A stretch of 64,000 nucleotides of DNA from NCBI RefSeq assembly GCF_029227915.1, contig NC_079877.1:2480001-2544000 (forward strand), given 5' to 3'. The translations under genes were made by a program, and so were the position numbers. Positions 24,100 through 35,546 of the stretch are shown in pieces; position 1 is the first letter of the stretch; each line of letters begins with the position of its first letter. Under the pieces are notes generated by a model. It saw only the letters and a program-made list of their open reading frames with translations. It ran no database searches and was not told the origin of the DNA. The DNA comes from Hydractinia symbiolongicarpus. Taxonomy: Eukaryota; Cnidaria; Hydrozoa; Anthoathecata; Hydractiniidae.

Positions 24100-25870
24100 T
24101 TTAGACTTTGACCTTATAAATGTAATAAATGAGTCATTTTGACTACAAGAAATGACATTCTTCTTAGTTTGACATGATTGATGGAACTCACCTATTACAC
24201 TGGGCGCTGTGGTAACGCTTTATTTAAAAATTTAGATAAATAAGTCATTTTGTACTGTGGGACCAATCCTAGCCGTTATCGCGCGCTGAAGAAATAGAGA
24301 CAGTTTTAAAAACTACATTTCATTGACTTTCTAACGGTGTCAATCCGTTTGAGTTACAACGGTTGCGACACATAATCGTACCAACATGTATTTACTGATT
24401 TTCTTCCGATATTACTAAGATGTATCGCTTTCAACAGTGAAACAATTGACTGCGGGACTTAGTTGAACTGATTTTGGACTTTGACCTTATAAATGTGATT
24501 AATGCGCCAATTGGTCTCCAAGGAATAACATTCTTCTTAATTTGACATGATTGCTGGAATTCAGCGGTTACAATAGGCTCTGCGGTAGCGCTTTATTTAA
24601 AAATTTAGATAAATAAGATTTTCTTACTGTGGGACCAATCCTGTCCGTTACCATGCGCTGAAGAAAAAAAGACATTCTCAAGAACTACATTTCATTGATT
24701 TCTTGGTGGTATAATTCCGTTTGAGTTACAACGGTTGCGTCACATATTCGTACCAACATGTATTTAGCGAAAGTATTCGGATATTACTAGGTTGCATCGC
24801 TTTTAACTGTGAAACGTTTGAATGTGCGACTTAATTGAACTGATTTTGAACTTTGACCTTATAAATGTTATAAGTGAGACAATTGGACACCAAGAAATAC
24901 CATTCTTCTTAATTTGACATGATTGGTGGAACTAAGCGTATACACTGGACCCTGTGGTAGCGATTCATTTAAAAATTTAGATAAATAAGTCATTTTTACT
25001 GTGGGACCAATCCTAGCCGTTAGCGCGCGCTGAAGATATAGAGATAGTTTCAAAAACTCCATTTCATTGACTTTCTAACGGTGTCAATCCGTTTGAGTTA
25101 GAACGGTTGCGTCACATAATCGTACCAACATGTATTTAGTGATTTTCTTCCGATATTTCTAAGTTGTATCGCTTTCAACAGAGAAACGATTGACTGGGGG
25201 ACTTAATTGAACTGATTTTGGACTTTGACCTTATAAATGTAATAAATGAGCCATTTTGACTAGAAGAAATAACATTCTCCTTAATTTGACATGATTGATG
25301 GAACTCACCGATTACACTGGGCGCTGTGGTAACGGTTTATTTATAAATTGAGATAAATAAGTCATTTTGTACTGTGGGACCAATCCTAGCCGTTATCGCG
25401 CGCTGAAGAAATAGAGACAGTTTTAAAAACTACATTTCATTGACTTTCTAACGGTGTCAATCCGTTTGAGTTAAAACAGTTGCGTCACATATTCGTACCA
25501 AAATGTATTTAGTGATTTTTTTCGGATATTCCTAAGTTGCATCGCTTTTAATAGTGAAACGATTGACTGTGGGAATTATTTGAACTGATTCAGGTCTGTG
25601 ACCTTATAAATGTGATAAATGAGGGAAAAGGTCTCCAAGGAATAGCATTCTTCTTAATTTAACATGATTGCTGGAATTCAGCGGTTACATAGGGCTCTGT
25701 GGTAGCCTTTTTTAAAAAATTTAGATAAATAAGTCATTTTTTACTGTGGGACCAATCCTAGCCGTTAGTTCGCGCTGAAGAAATAGAGACAGCTTCAAAA
25801 AGTACATTTCATTGACTTTCTAACGGTGTCAATCTGTTTGAGTTACAACGGTTGTGTCTCATATTCGTAC
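24100..25870 (+). repeat. Old copy of the 1.75-3.5-kb segment (offset 22,349 bp)
   Basis: The order B-D-C-A-E and its private variants (GGTTGCGACACATAATCG, GGTTACAATAGGCTCTGCGG, ATAAATTGAG, GAGGGAAAAGG) match 1.75-3.52 kb and 8.1-9.85 kb. The offset to the first is 22,349 bp, equal to 60 units. More differences have built up than between the 6,331-bp copies. The match ends near 25,870, where region III begins. It links regions I and III by descent. Confidence 0.8.
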
Positions 25871-25969
25871 CAACATGTATTTAGTGATTTTCTTCCGATA
25901 TTACTAAGTTGTATCGCTTTCAACAGAGAAACGATTGACTGTGGGACTTAATTGAACTGATTTTGGCCT

Positions 25970-27441
25970 TTGACCTTATAAATGTAATAAATGAGCCATT
26001 TTGACTAGAAGAAATAACATTCTCCTTAATTTGACATGATTGATGGAACTCACCGATTACACTGGGCGCTGTGGTAACGGTTTATTTATAAATTGAGATA
26101 AATAAGTCATTTTGTACTGTGGGACCAATCCTAGCCGTTATCGCGCGCTGAAGAAATAGAGACAGTTTCAAAAACTACATTTCTTTGACTTTCTAACGGT
26201 GTCAATCCGTTTGAGTTGAAACAGTTGCGTCACATATTCGTACCAAAATGTATTTAGTGATTTCCTTCCGATATTACTAAGTTGTATCGCTTTTAACAGT
26301 GAAACGATTGACCGTGGGAATTAATTCAATGATTCTGGACTGTGACCTAATAAATGTGTTTAATGCGACAATTGGTCTCCAAGGAATAACATTCTTCTTA
26401 ATTTGACATGATTGCTGGAATTCAGCGATTACATTAGGCTCTGTGGTAGCCTTTTTTAAAAAATTTAGATAAATAAGTCATTTTTTACTGTGGGACCAGT
26501 CCTAGCCGTTAGTTCGCGCTGAAGGAATAAAGACATTCTCAAAAACTACCTTTCATTGATTTCTTGGCGGTATAATTCCGTTTGAGTTACAACGGTTGCG
26601 TCACATATTCGTAGCAACATGTATTTAGCAAAAGTATTCGGATATTACTAGGTTGCATTCCTTTTAACTGTGAAACGTTTGACTGTGCGACTTAATTGAA
26701 CTGATTTTGGACTTTGACCTTATAAATGATTTAAGTGAGACAATTGGACTCCAAGAAATGACATTCTTCTTAATTTGACATGATTGCTGGAACTCAGCGA
26801 TTACACTGGGCGCTGTGGTAGCGCTTTATTTAAAAATTAAGATAAATAAGTCTTTTTTTACTGTGGGACCAATCCTAGCCGTTATCGCGCGCTGAAGAAA
26901 CAGAGACAGTTTCAAAAACCACATTTGTGTCAATCCGTTTGAGTTACAACAGTTGCGTCACATAATCGTACCAAAATTTATTTAGTGATTTTCTGCGGAT
27001 ATTCCTAAGTTGTATCGCTTTTAACAGTGAAACGATTGACTGTGGGAATTATTTGAACTGATTCAAGACTGTGACCTTATAAATGTGATAAATGAGGGAA
27101 AAGGTCTCCGAGGAATAACATTCTTCTTAATTTAACATGATTGCTGGAATTCAGCGATTACATTAGGCTCTGTGGTAGCCTTTTTTTAAAAATTTAGATA
27201 AATAAGTCATTTTTTACTGTGGGACCAATCGTAGCCGTTAGTTCGCGCTGAAGAAATAGAGACAGCTTCAAAAAGTACATTTCATTGACTTTCTAACGGT
27301 GTCAATCCGTTTGAGTTACATCGGTTGAGTCACATATTCGCACCAACAGGTATTAACGATGTTTTTCTGATATTATTAGGTTGCATCGGTTCTAACAGTG
27401 AAACGATTGACTGTGGGATTTAATTGAACTGATTTTGGACT
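25970..27441 (+). repeat. A-D-C-E tetramer HOR, copy 1 (1,472 bp)
   Basis: Four units in the order A-D-C-E, shorter than four full units because of a 16-bp deletion in the E-side unit. It is repeated at once at 27442-28913. By eye I find a single difference (GAGGAATAAC near 27,113 against GAGGAACAAC near 28,585). Private variants include AATGATTTAAGTGAG, GGGACCAGTCC, GTAGCAACATG and GGTTGCATTCC. Edges are set by the first mismatches and are accurate to a few tens of bases. Confidence 0.9.
26921..26932 (+). repeat. 16-bp deletion allele, site 1
   Basis: ACATTT is joined directly to GTGTCAATCC at 26926/26927; other units have 16 bases between them. The same junction occurs at 28398/28399, 30615/30616 and 33205/33206. 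All four lie in the same sequence context, so they are copies of one deletion. Confidence 0.93.
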
Positions 27442-28913
27442 ATGACCTTATAAATGTAATAAATGAGCCATTTTGACTAGAAGAAATAACATTCTCCTTA
27501 ATTTGACATGATTGATGGAACTCACCGATTACACTGGGCGCTGTGGTAACGGTTTATTTATAAATTGAGATAAATAAGTCATTTTGTACTGTGGGACCAA
27601 TCCTAGCCGTTATCGCGCGCTGAAGAAATAGAGACAGTTTCAAAAACTACATTTCTTTGACTTTCTAACGGTGTCAATCCGTTTGAGTTGAAACAGTTGC
27701 GTCACATATTCGTACCAAAATGTATTTAGTGATTTCCTTCCGATATTACTAAGTTGTATCGCTTTTAACAGTGAAACGATTGACCGTGGGAATTAATTCA
27801 ATGATTCTGGACTGTGACCTAATAAATGTGTTTAATGCGACAATTGGTCTCCAAGGAATAACATTCTTCTTAATTTGACATGATTGCTGGAATTCAGCGA
27901 TTACATTAGGCTCTGTGGTAGCCTTTTTTAAAAAATTTAGATAAATAAGTCATTTTTTACTGTGGGACCAGTCCTAGCCGTTAGTTCGCGCTGAAGGAAT
28001 AAAGACATTCTCAAAAACTACCTTTCATTGATTTCTTGGCGGTATAATTCCGTTTGAGTTACAACGGTTGCGTCACATATTCGTAGCAACATGTATTTAG
28101 CAAAAGTATTCGGATATTACTAGGTTGCATTCCTTTTAACTGTGAAACGTTTGACTGTGCGACTTAATTGAACTGATTTTGGACTTTGACCTTATAAATG
28201 ATTTAAGTGAGACAATTGGACTCCAAGAAATGACATTCTTCTTAATTTGACATGATTGCTGGAACTCAGCGATTACACTGGGCGCTGTGGTAGCGCTTTA
28301 TTTAAAAATTAAGATAAATAAGTCTTTTTTTACTGTGGGACCAATCCTAGCCGTTATCGCGCGCTGAAGAAACAGAGACAGTTTCAAAAACCACATTTGT
28401 GTCAATCCGTTTGAGTTACAACAGTTGCGTCACATAATCGTACCAAAATTTATTTAGTGATTTTCTGCGGATATTCCTAAGTTGTATCGCTTTTAACAGT
28501 GAAACGATTGACTGTGGGAATTATTTGAACTGATTCAAGACTGTGACCTTATAAATGTGATAAATGAGGGAAAAGGTCTCCGAGGAACAACATTCTTCTT
28601 AATTTAACATGATTGCTGGAATTCAGCGATTACATTAGGCTCTGTGGTAGCCTTTTTTTAAAAATTTAGATAAATAAGTCATTTTTTACTGTGGGACCAA
28701 TCGTAGCCGTTAGTTCGCGCTGAAGAAATAGAGACAGCTTCAAAAAGTACATTTCATTGACTTTCTAACGGTGTCAATCCGTTTGAGTTACATCGGTTGA
28801 GTCACATATTCGCACCAACAGGTATTAACGATGTTTTTCTGATATTATTAGGTTGCATCGGTTCTAACAGTGAAACGATTGACTGTGGGATTTAATTGAA
28901 CTGATTTTGGACT
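27442..28913 (+). repeat. A-D-C-E tetramer HOR, copy 2 (1,472 bp)
   Basis: Tandem partner of 25970-27441. A third copy begins at about 28914 but holds for only about 200 bp. Between 28,985 and 29,115 it switches to a match with 25.3-27.4 kb at an offset of 3,689 bp (1,472 + 2,217), so a longer block containing a tetramer was itself duplicated. Confidence 0.9.
28393..28404 (+). repeat. 16-bp deletion allele, site 2
   Basis: Same ACATTT-GTGTCAATCC junction, 1,472 bp downstream of site 1, in the second tetramer copy. Confidence 0.93.
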
Positions 28914-29008
28914 ATGACCTTATAAATGTAATAAATGAGCCATTTTGACTAGAAGAAATAACATTCTCCTTAATTTGACATGATTGATGGAACTCACCGA
29001 TTACACTG

Positions 29009-31100
29009 GGCGCTGTGGTAACGGTTTATTTATAAATTGAGATAAATAAGTCATTTTGTACTGTGGGACCAATCCTAGCCGTTATCGCGCGCTGAAGAAA
29101 TAGAGACAGTTTTAAAAACTACATTTCATTGACTTTCTAACGGTGTCAATCCGTTTGAGTTAAAACAGTTGCGTCACATATTCGTACCAAAATGTATTTA
29201 GTGATTTTTTTCGGATATTCCTAAGTTGCATCGCTTTTAATAGTGAAACGATTGACTGTGGGAATTATTTGAACTGATTCAGGTCTGTGACCTTATAAAT
29301 GTGATAAATGAGGGAAAAGGTCTCCAAGGAATAGCATTCTTCTTAATTTAACATGATTGCTGGAATTCAGCGGTTACATAGGGCTCTGTGGTAGCCTTTT
29401 TTAAAAAATTTAGATAGATAAGTCATTTTTTACTGTGGGACCAATCCTAGCCGTTAGTTCGCGCTGAAGAAATAGAGACAGCTTCAAAAAGTACATTTCA
29501 TTGACTTTCTAACGGTGTCAATCTGTTTGAGTTACAACGGTTGTGTCTCATATTCGTACCAACATGTATTTAGTGATTTTCTTCCGATATTACTAAGTTG
29601 TATCGCTTTCAACAGAGAAACGATTGACTGTGGGACTTAATTGAACTGATTTTGGCCTTTGACCTTATAAATGTAATAAATGAGCCATTTTGACTAGAAG
29701 AAATAACATTCTCCTTAATTTGACATGATTGATGGAACTCACCGATTACACTGGGCGCTGTGGTAACGGTTTATTTATAAATTGAGATAAATAAGTCATT
29801 TTGTACTGTGGGACCAATCCTAGCCGTTATCGCGCGCTGAAGAAATAGAGACAGTTTCAAAAACTACATTTCTTTGACTTTCTAACGGTGTCAATCCGTT
29901 TGAGTTGAAACAGTTGCGTCACATATTCGTACCAAAATGTATTTAGTGATTTCCTTCCGATATTACTAAGTTGTATCGCTTTTAACAGTGAAACGATTGA
30001 CCGTGGGAATTAATTCAATGATTCTGGACTGTGACCTAATAAATGTGTTTAATGCGACAATTGGTCTCCAAGGAATAACATTCTTCTTAATTTGACATGA
30101 TTGCTGGAATTCAGCGATTACATTAGGCTCTGTGGTAGCCTTTTTTAAAAAATTTAGATAAATAAGTCATTTTTTACTGTGGGACCAGTCCTAGCCGTTA
30201 GTTCGCGCTGAAGGAATAAAGACATTCTCAAAAACTACCTTTCATTGATTTCTTGGCGGTATAATTCCGTTTGAGTTACAACGGTTGCGTCACATATTCG
30301 TAGCAACATGTATTTAGCAAAAGTATTCGGATATTACTAGGTTGCATTCCTTTTAACTGTGAAACGTTTGACTGTGCGACTTAATTGAACTGATTTTGGA
30401 CTTTGACCTTATAAATGATTTAAGTGAGACAATTGGACTCCAAGAAATGACATTCTTCTTAATTTGACATGATTGCTGGAACTCAGCGATTACACTGGGC
30501 GCTGTGGTAGCGCTTTATTTAAAAATTAAGATAAATAAGTCTTTTTTTACTGTGGGACCAATCCTAGCCGTTATCGCGCGCTGAAGAAACAGAGACAGTT
30601 TCAAAAACCACATTTGTGTCAATCCGTTTGAGTTACAACAGTTGCGTCACATAATCGTACCAAAATTTATTTAGTGATTTTCTGCGGATATTCCTAAGTT
30701 GTATCGCTTTTAACAGTGAAACGATTGACTGTGGGAATTATTTGAACTGATTCAAGACTGTGACCTTATAAATGTGATAAATGAGGGAAAAGGTCTCCGA
30801 GGAATAACATTCTTCTTAATTTAACATGATTGCTGGAATTCAGCGATTACATTAGGCTCTGTGGTAGCCTTTTTTTAAAAATTTAGATAAATAAGTCATT
30901 TTTTACTGTGGGACCAATCGTAGCCGTTAGTTCGCGCTGAAGAAATAGAGACAGCTTCAAAAAGTACATTTCATTGACTTTCTAACGGTGTCAATCCGTT
31001 TGAGTTACATCGGTTGAGTCACATATTCGCACCAACAGGTATTAACGATGTTTTTCTGATATTATTAGGTTGCATCGGTTCTAACAGTGAAACGATTGAC
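29009..31100 (+). repeat. 3,689-bp-spaced copy of 25.3-27.4 kb
   Basis: From about 29.0 to 31.1 kb the sequence follows 25,320-27,411 at an offset of 3,689 bp, including the rare words GGTTACATAGGGCTC and GGTTGTGTCTCATATTC. The order is A-E-A-D-C-E. At about 31.1 kb it leaves that match and continues into the first class F unit of the window. Confidence 0.86.
30610..30621 (+). repeat. 16-bp deletion allele, site 3
   Basis: Same junction, 2,217 bp downstream of site 2 and 3,689 bp downstream of site 1. Confidence 0.93.
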
Positions 31101-31354
31101 TGTGGGATTTAATTGAACTAACTTTGGACTATGACCTCATAAGTGTAATAAATGAGACAATTGGACTCCAAGAAAGAACATTCTTCTTAATTTGACATGA
31201 TTGCTGGAACTCAGCGATTACACTGGACCCTGTGGTAGCGATCCATTTAAAAATTTAGATAAATAAGTCAATTTTACTGTGGGACCAATCCTAGCCGTTA
31301 GCGCGCGCTGAAGATATAGAGACACTTTCAAAAGCTCCATTTCATTGACTTTCT

Positions 31355-31387
31355 AACGGTGTCAATCCGTTTGAGTTACAACGGTTG
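31355..31387 (+). other. Alternating AACGG / CCGTT dyads
   Basis: Within 33 bp the unit reads AACGG, CCGTT, AACGG (31355-31359, 31367-31371, 31380-31384). The middle element can pair with either neighbour. The right-hand pairing extends by CAA (31363-31365) with TTG (31385-31387) across a one-base bulge. The arrangement is found in most units, but units with the TTGATTTCTTGG allele lose the left element. Confidence 0.7.
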
Positions 31388-32179
31388 CGTCACACATTCG
31401 TACCAACATGTATTTAGTGATTTTTTTCCGATATTACTAAGTTTTATCGCTTTCAACGGTGAAACTATTGACTGTGGGATTTAATTGACCTGATTTGGGA
31501 CTTTCACCTTATAAATGTAATAAATGAGCCATTTTGACTAAAAGAAAAAACATTCTTCTTAATTTGACATGATTGCTGGAACTCAGCGATTACACTGGGC
31601 GCTGTGGTAGCGCTTTGTTTAAAAGTTAAGATAAATAAGTCATTTATTACTGTGGGACCAATCATAGCCGTTAGCGCGCGCTGAAGATATAGAGACAGTT
31701 TCAAAAACTCCATTTCATTGACTTTCTAACGGTGTCAATCCGTTTGAGTTACAACGGTTGCGTCACACATTCGTACCAACATGTATTTAGCGAAAGTATT
31801 CGGATATTACTAGGTTGCATCGCTTTTAACTGTGAAACGTTTGATTGTGCGACTTAAATGAACTGATTTCGGACTTTGACCTTATAAATGTGATAAATGA
31901 GTCATTTTGACTACAAGAAATGACATTCTTCTTAGTTTGACATGATTGATGGAACTCACCGATTACACTGGGCGCTGTGGTAACGGTTTATTTATAAATT
32001 GAGATAAATAAGTCATTTTGTACTGTGGGACCAATCCTAGCCGTTATCGCGCGCTGAAGAAATAGAGACAGTTTCAAAAACTACATTTCTTTGACTTTCT
32101 AACGGTGTCAATCCGTTTGAGTTGAAACAGTTGCGTCACATATTCGTACCAAAATGTATTTAGTGATTTCCTTCCGATA

Positions 32180-34560
32180 TTACTAAGTTGTATCGCTTTC
32201 AACAGAGAAACGATTGACTGTGGGACTTAATTGAACTGATTTTGGCCTTTGACCTTATAAATGTAATAAATGAGCCATTTTGACTAGAAGAAATAACATT
32301 CTACTTAATTTGACATGATTGATGGAACTCACCGATTACACTGGGCGCTGTGGTAACGGTTTATTTATAAATTGAGATAAATAAGTCATTTTGTACTGTG
32401 GGACCAATCCTAGCCGTTATCGCGCGCTGAAGAAATAGAGACAGTTTCAAAAACTACATTTCTTTGACTTTCTAACGGTGTCAATCCGTTTGAGTTGAAA
32501 CAGTTGCGTCACATATTCGTACTAAAATGTATTTAGTGATTTCCTTCCGATATTACTAAGTTGTATCGCTTTTAACAGTGAAACGATTGACCGTGGGAAT
32601 TAATTCAATGATTCTGGACTGTGACCTAATAAATGTGTTTAATGCGACAATTGGTCTCCAAGGAATAACATTCTTCTTAATTTGACATGATTGCTGGAAT
32701 TCAGCGATTACATTAGGCTCTGTGGTAGCCTTTTTTAAAAAATTTAGATAAATAAGTCATTTTTTACTGTGGGACCAGTCCTAGCCGTTAGTTCGCGCTG
32801 AAGGAATAAAGACATTCTCAAAAACTACCTTTCATTGATTTCTTGGCGGTATAATTCCGTTTGAGTTACAACGGTTGCGTCACATATTCGTAGCAACATG
32901 TATTTAGCAAAAGTATTCGGATATTACTAGGTTGCATTCCTTTTAACTGTGAAACGTTTGACTGTGCGACTTAATTGAACTGATTTTGGACTTTGACCTT
33001 ATAAATGATTTAAGTGAGACAATTGGACTCCAAGAAATGACATTCTTCTTAATTTGACATGATTGCTGGAACTCAGCGATTACACTGGGCGCTGTGGTAG
33101 CGCTTTATTTAAAAATTAAGATAAATAAGTCTTTTTTTACTGTGGGACCAATCCTAGCCGTTATCGCGCGCTGAAGAAACAGAGACAGTTTCAAAAACCA
33201 CATTTGTGTCAATCCGTTTGAGTTACAACAGTTGCGTCACATAATCGTACCAAAATTTATTTAGTGATTTTCTGCGGATATTCCTAAGTTGTATCGCTTT
33301 TAACAGTGAAACGATTGACTGTGGGAATTATTTGAACTGATTCAAGACTGTGACCTTATAAATGTGATAAATGAGGGAAAAGGTCTCCGAGGAATAACAT
33401 TCTTCTTAATTTAACATGATTGCTGGAATTCAGCGATTACATTAGGCTCTGTGGTAGCCTTTTTTTAAAAATTTAGATAAATAAGTCATTTTTTACTGTG
33501 GGACCAATCGTAGCCGTTAGTTCGCGCTGAAGAAATAGAGACAGCTTCAAAAAGTACATTTCATTGACTTTCTAACGGTGTCAATCCGTTTGAGTTACAT
33601 CGGTTGAGTCAAATATTCGCACCAACAGGTATTAATGATGTTTTTCTGATATTATTAGGTTGCATCGGTTCTAACAGTGAAACGATTGACTGTGGGATTT
33701 AATTGAACTAACTTTGGACTATGACCTCATAAGTGTAATAAATGAGACAATTGGACTCCAAGAAAGAACATTCTTCTTAATTTGACATGATTGCCGGAAC
33801 TCAGCGATTACACTGGACCCTGTGGTAGCGATCCATTTAAAAATTTAGATAAATAAGTCATTTTTACTGTGGGACCAATCCTAGCCGTTAGCGCGCGCTG
33901 AAGATATAGAGACACTTTCAAAAGCTCCATTTCATTGACTTTCTAACGGTGTCAATCCGTTTGAGTTACAACGGTTGCGTCACACATTCGTACCAACATG
34001 TATTTAGTGATTTTTTTCCGATATTACTAAGTTGTATCGCTTTCAACGGTGAAACGATTGACTGTGGGATTTAATTGACCTGATTTGGGACTTTCACCTT
34101 ATAAATGTAATAAATGAGCCATTTTGACTAAAAGAAAAATTATTCTTCTTAATTTGACATGATTGCTGGAACTCAGCGATTACACTGGGCGCTGTGGTAG
34201 CGCTTTGTTTAAAAGTTAAGATAAATAAGTCATTTATTACTGTGGGACCAATCATAGCCGTTAGCGCGCGCTGAAGATATAGAGACAGTTTCAAAAACTC
34301 CATTTCATTGACTTTCTAACGGTGTCAATCCGTTTGAGTTACAACGGTTGCGTCACACATTCGTACCAACATGTATTTAGCGAAAGTATTCGGATATTAC
34401 TAGGTTGCATCGCTTTTAACTGTGAAACGTTTGATTGTGCGACTTAAATGAACTGATTTCGGACTTTGACCTTATAAATGTGATAAATGAGTCATTTTGT
34501 CTACAAGAAATGACATTCTTCTTAGTTTGACATGATTGATGGAACTCACCGATTACACTG
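32180..34560 (+). repeat. 2,590-bp-spaced copy of 29.6-31.97 kb
   Basis: The order A-D-C-E-F-A-B is repeated at an offset of 2,590 bp (seven units less a 16-bp deletion). Both copies carry ACCTCATAAGTGTAATAAAT and a minus-strand frame of 69 codons at equivalent places. The right edge is where GGTAACGGTTTATTTATA (upstream copy, near 31,980) becomes GGTAACGTATTATTTAAA. Confidence 0.87.
33200..33211 (+). repeat. 16-bp deletion allele, site 4
   Basis: Same junction, 2,590 bp downstream of site 3. It is the last occurrence in the window. Confidence 0.93.
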
Positions 34561-35546
34561 GGCGCTGTGGTAACGTATTATTTAAAAATTTAGATAAATA
34601 AGTCATTTTGTACTGTGGGACCAATCCTAGCCGTTATCGTGCGCTGAAGAAATAGAGACAGTTTTAAAAACTACAATTCATTGACTTTCTAACGGTGTCA
34701 ATCCGTTTGAGTTAAAAGGGTTGCGTCACATTTTCGTACCAACATGTATTTAGTGATTTCCTTCCGATAATACTAAGTTGTATCGCTTTCAAGAGTGAAA
34801 CGATTGACTGTGGGACTTAGTTGAACTGATTTTAGACTTTGACCTTATAAGTGTGATAAATGAGTCATTTTGACTACAAGAAATGACATTCTTCTTAGTT
34901 TGACATGATTGATGGAACTCACCGATTACACTGGGCGCTGTGGTAACGCTTTATTAAAAAATTTAGATAAATAAATCATTTTGTACTGTGGGACCAATCC
35001 TAGCCGTTATCTCGCGCTGAAGAAATAGAGACAGTTTTAAAAACTACATTTCATTGACTTTCTAACGGTGTCAATCCGTTTGAGTTACAACGGTTGCGTC
35101 ACATAGTCGTACCAACATGTATTTACTGATTTTCTTCCGATATTACTAAGATGTATCGCTTTCAACAGTGAAACGATTGACTGTGGGACGTAGTTGAACT
35201 GATTTTGGACTTTGACCTTATAAATGTGATTAATGCGCCAATTGGTCTCCAAGGAATAACATTCTCCTTAATTTGACATGATTGCTGGAATTCAGCGGTT
35301 ACAACAGGCTCTTCGGTAGCGCTTTATTTAAAAATTTAGATAAATAAGATTTTCTTACTGTGGGACCAATCCTGGCCGTTACCATGCGCTGAAGAAATAA
35401 AGACATTCTCAAAAACTACATTTCATTGATTTCTTGGTGGTATAATTCCGTTTGAGTTACAACGGTTGCGTCACATATTCGTACCAACATGTATTTAGTG
35501 ATTTCCTTCCGATAATACTAGGTTGCATCGCTTTTAACTGTGAAAC

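Larger units (their letters stand above)
19595..24355 (+). repeat. Region II: A-B dimer HOR, 746 bp
   Basis: Class A units recur at intervals of 746 bp (two units) with class B between them: about 19.64, 20.39, 21.14, then 23.00 and 23.75 kb. Between 21.5 and 22.6 kb an odd number of B and chimeric units shifts the dimer register. The youngest dimer duplication is about 22,912-23,609 against 23,658-24,355, with shared private variants CTAACAGTGTCAATCC and GGAACTCACCTATTAC. Elsewhere the dimers differ by scattered changes and are older. Confidence 0.82.

Noticed and set aside
25970-34560. Assembly collapse or artificial duplication as the sole explanation of the near-identical blocks
   Set aside because: Cannot be excluded from sequence alone, but the blocks have different offsets (1,472, 3,689 and 2,590 bp), private differences and switches of register, which simple misassembly would not readily create.
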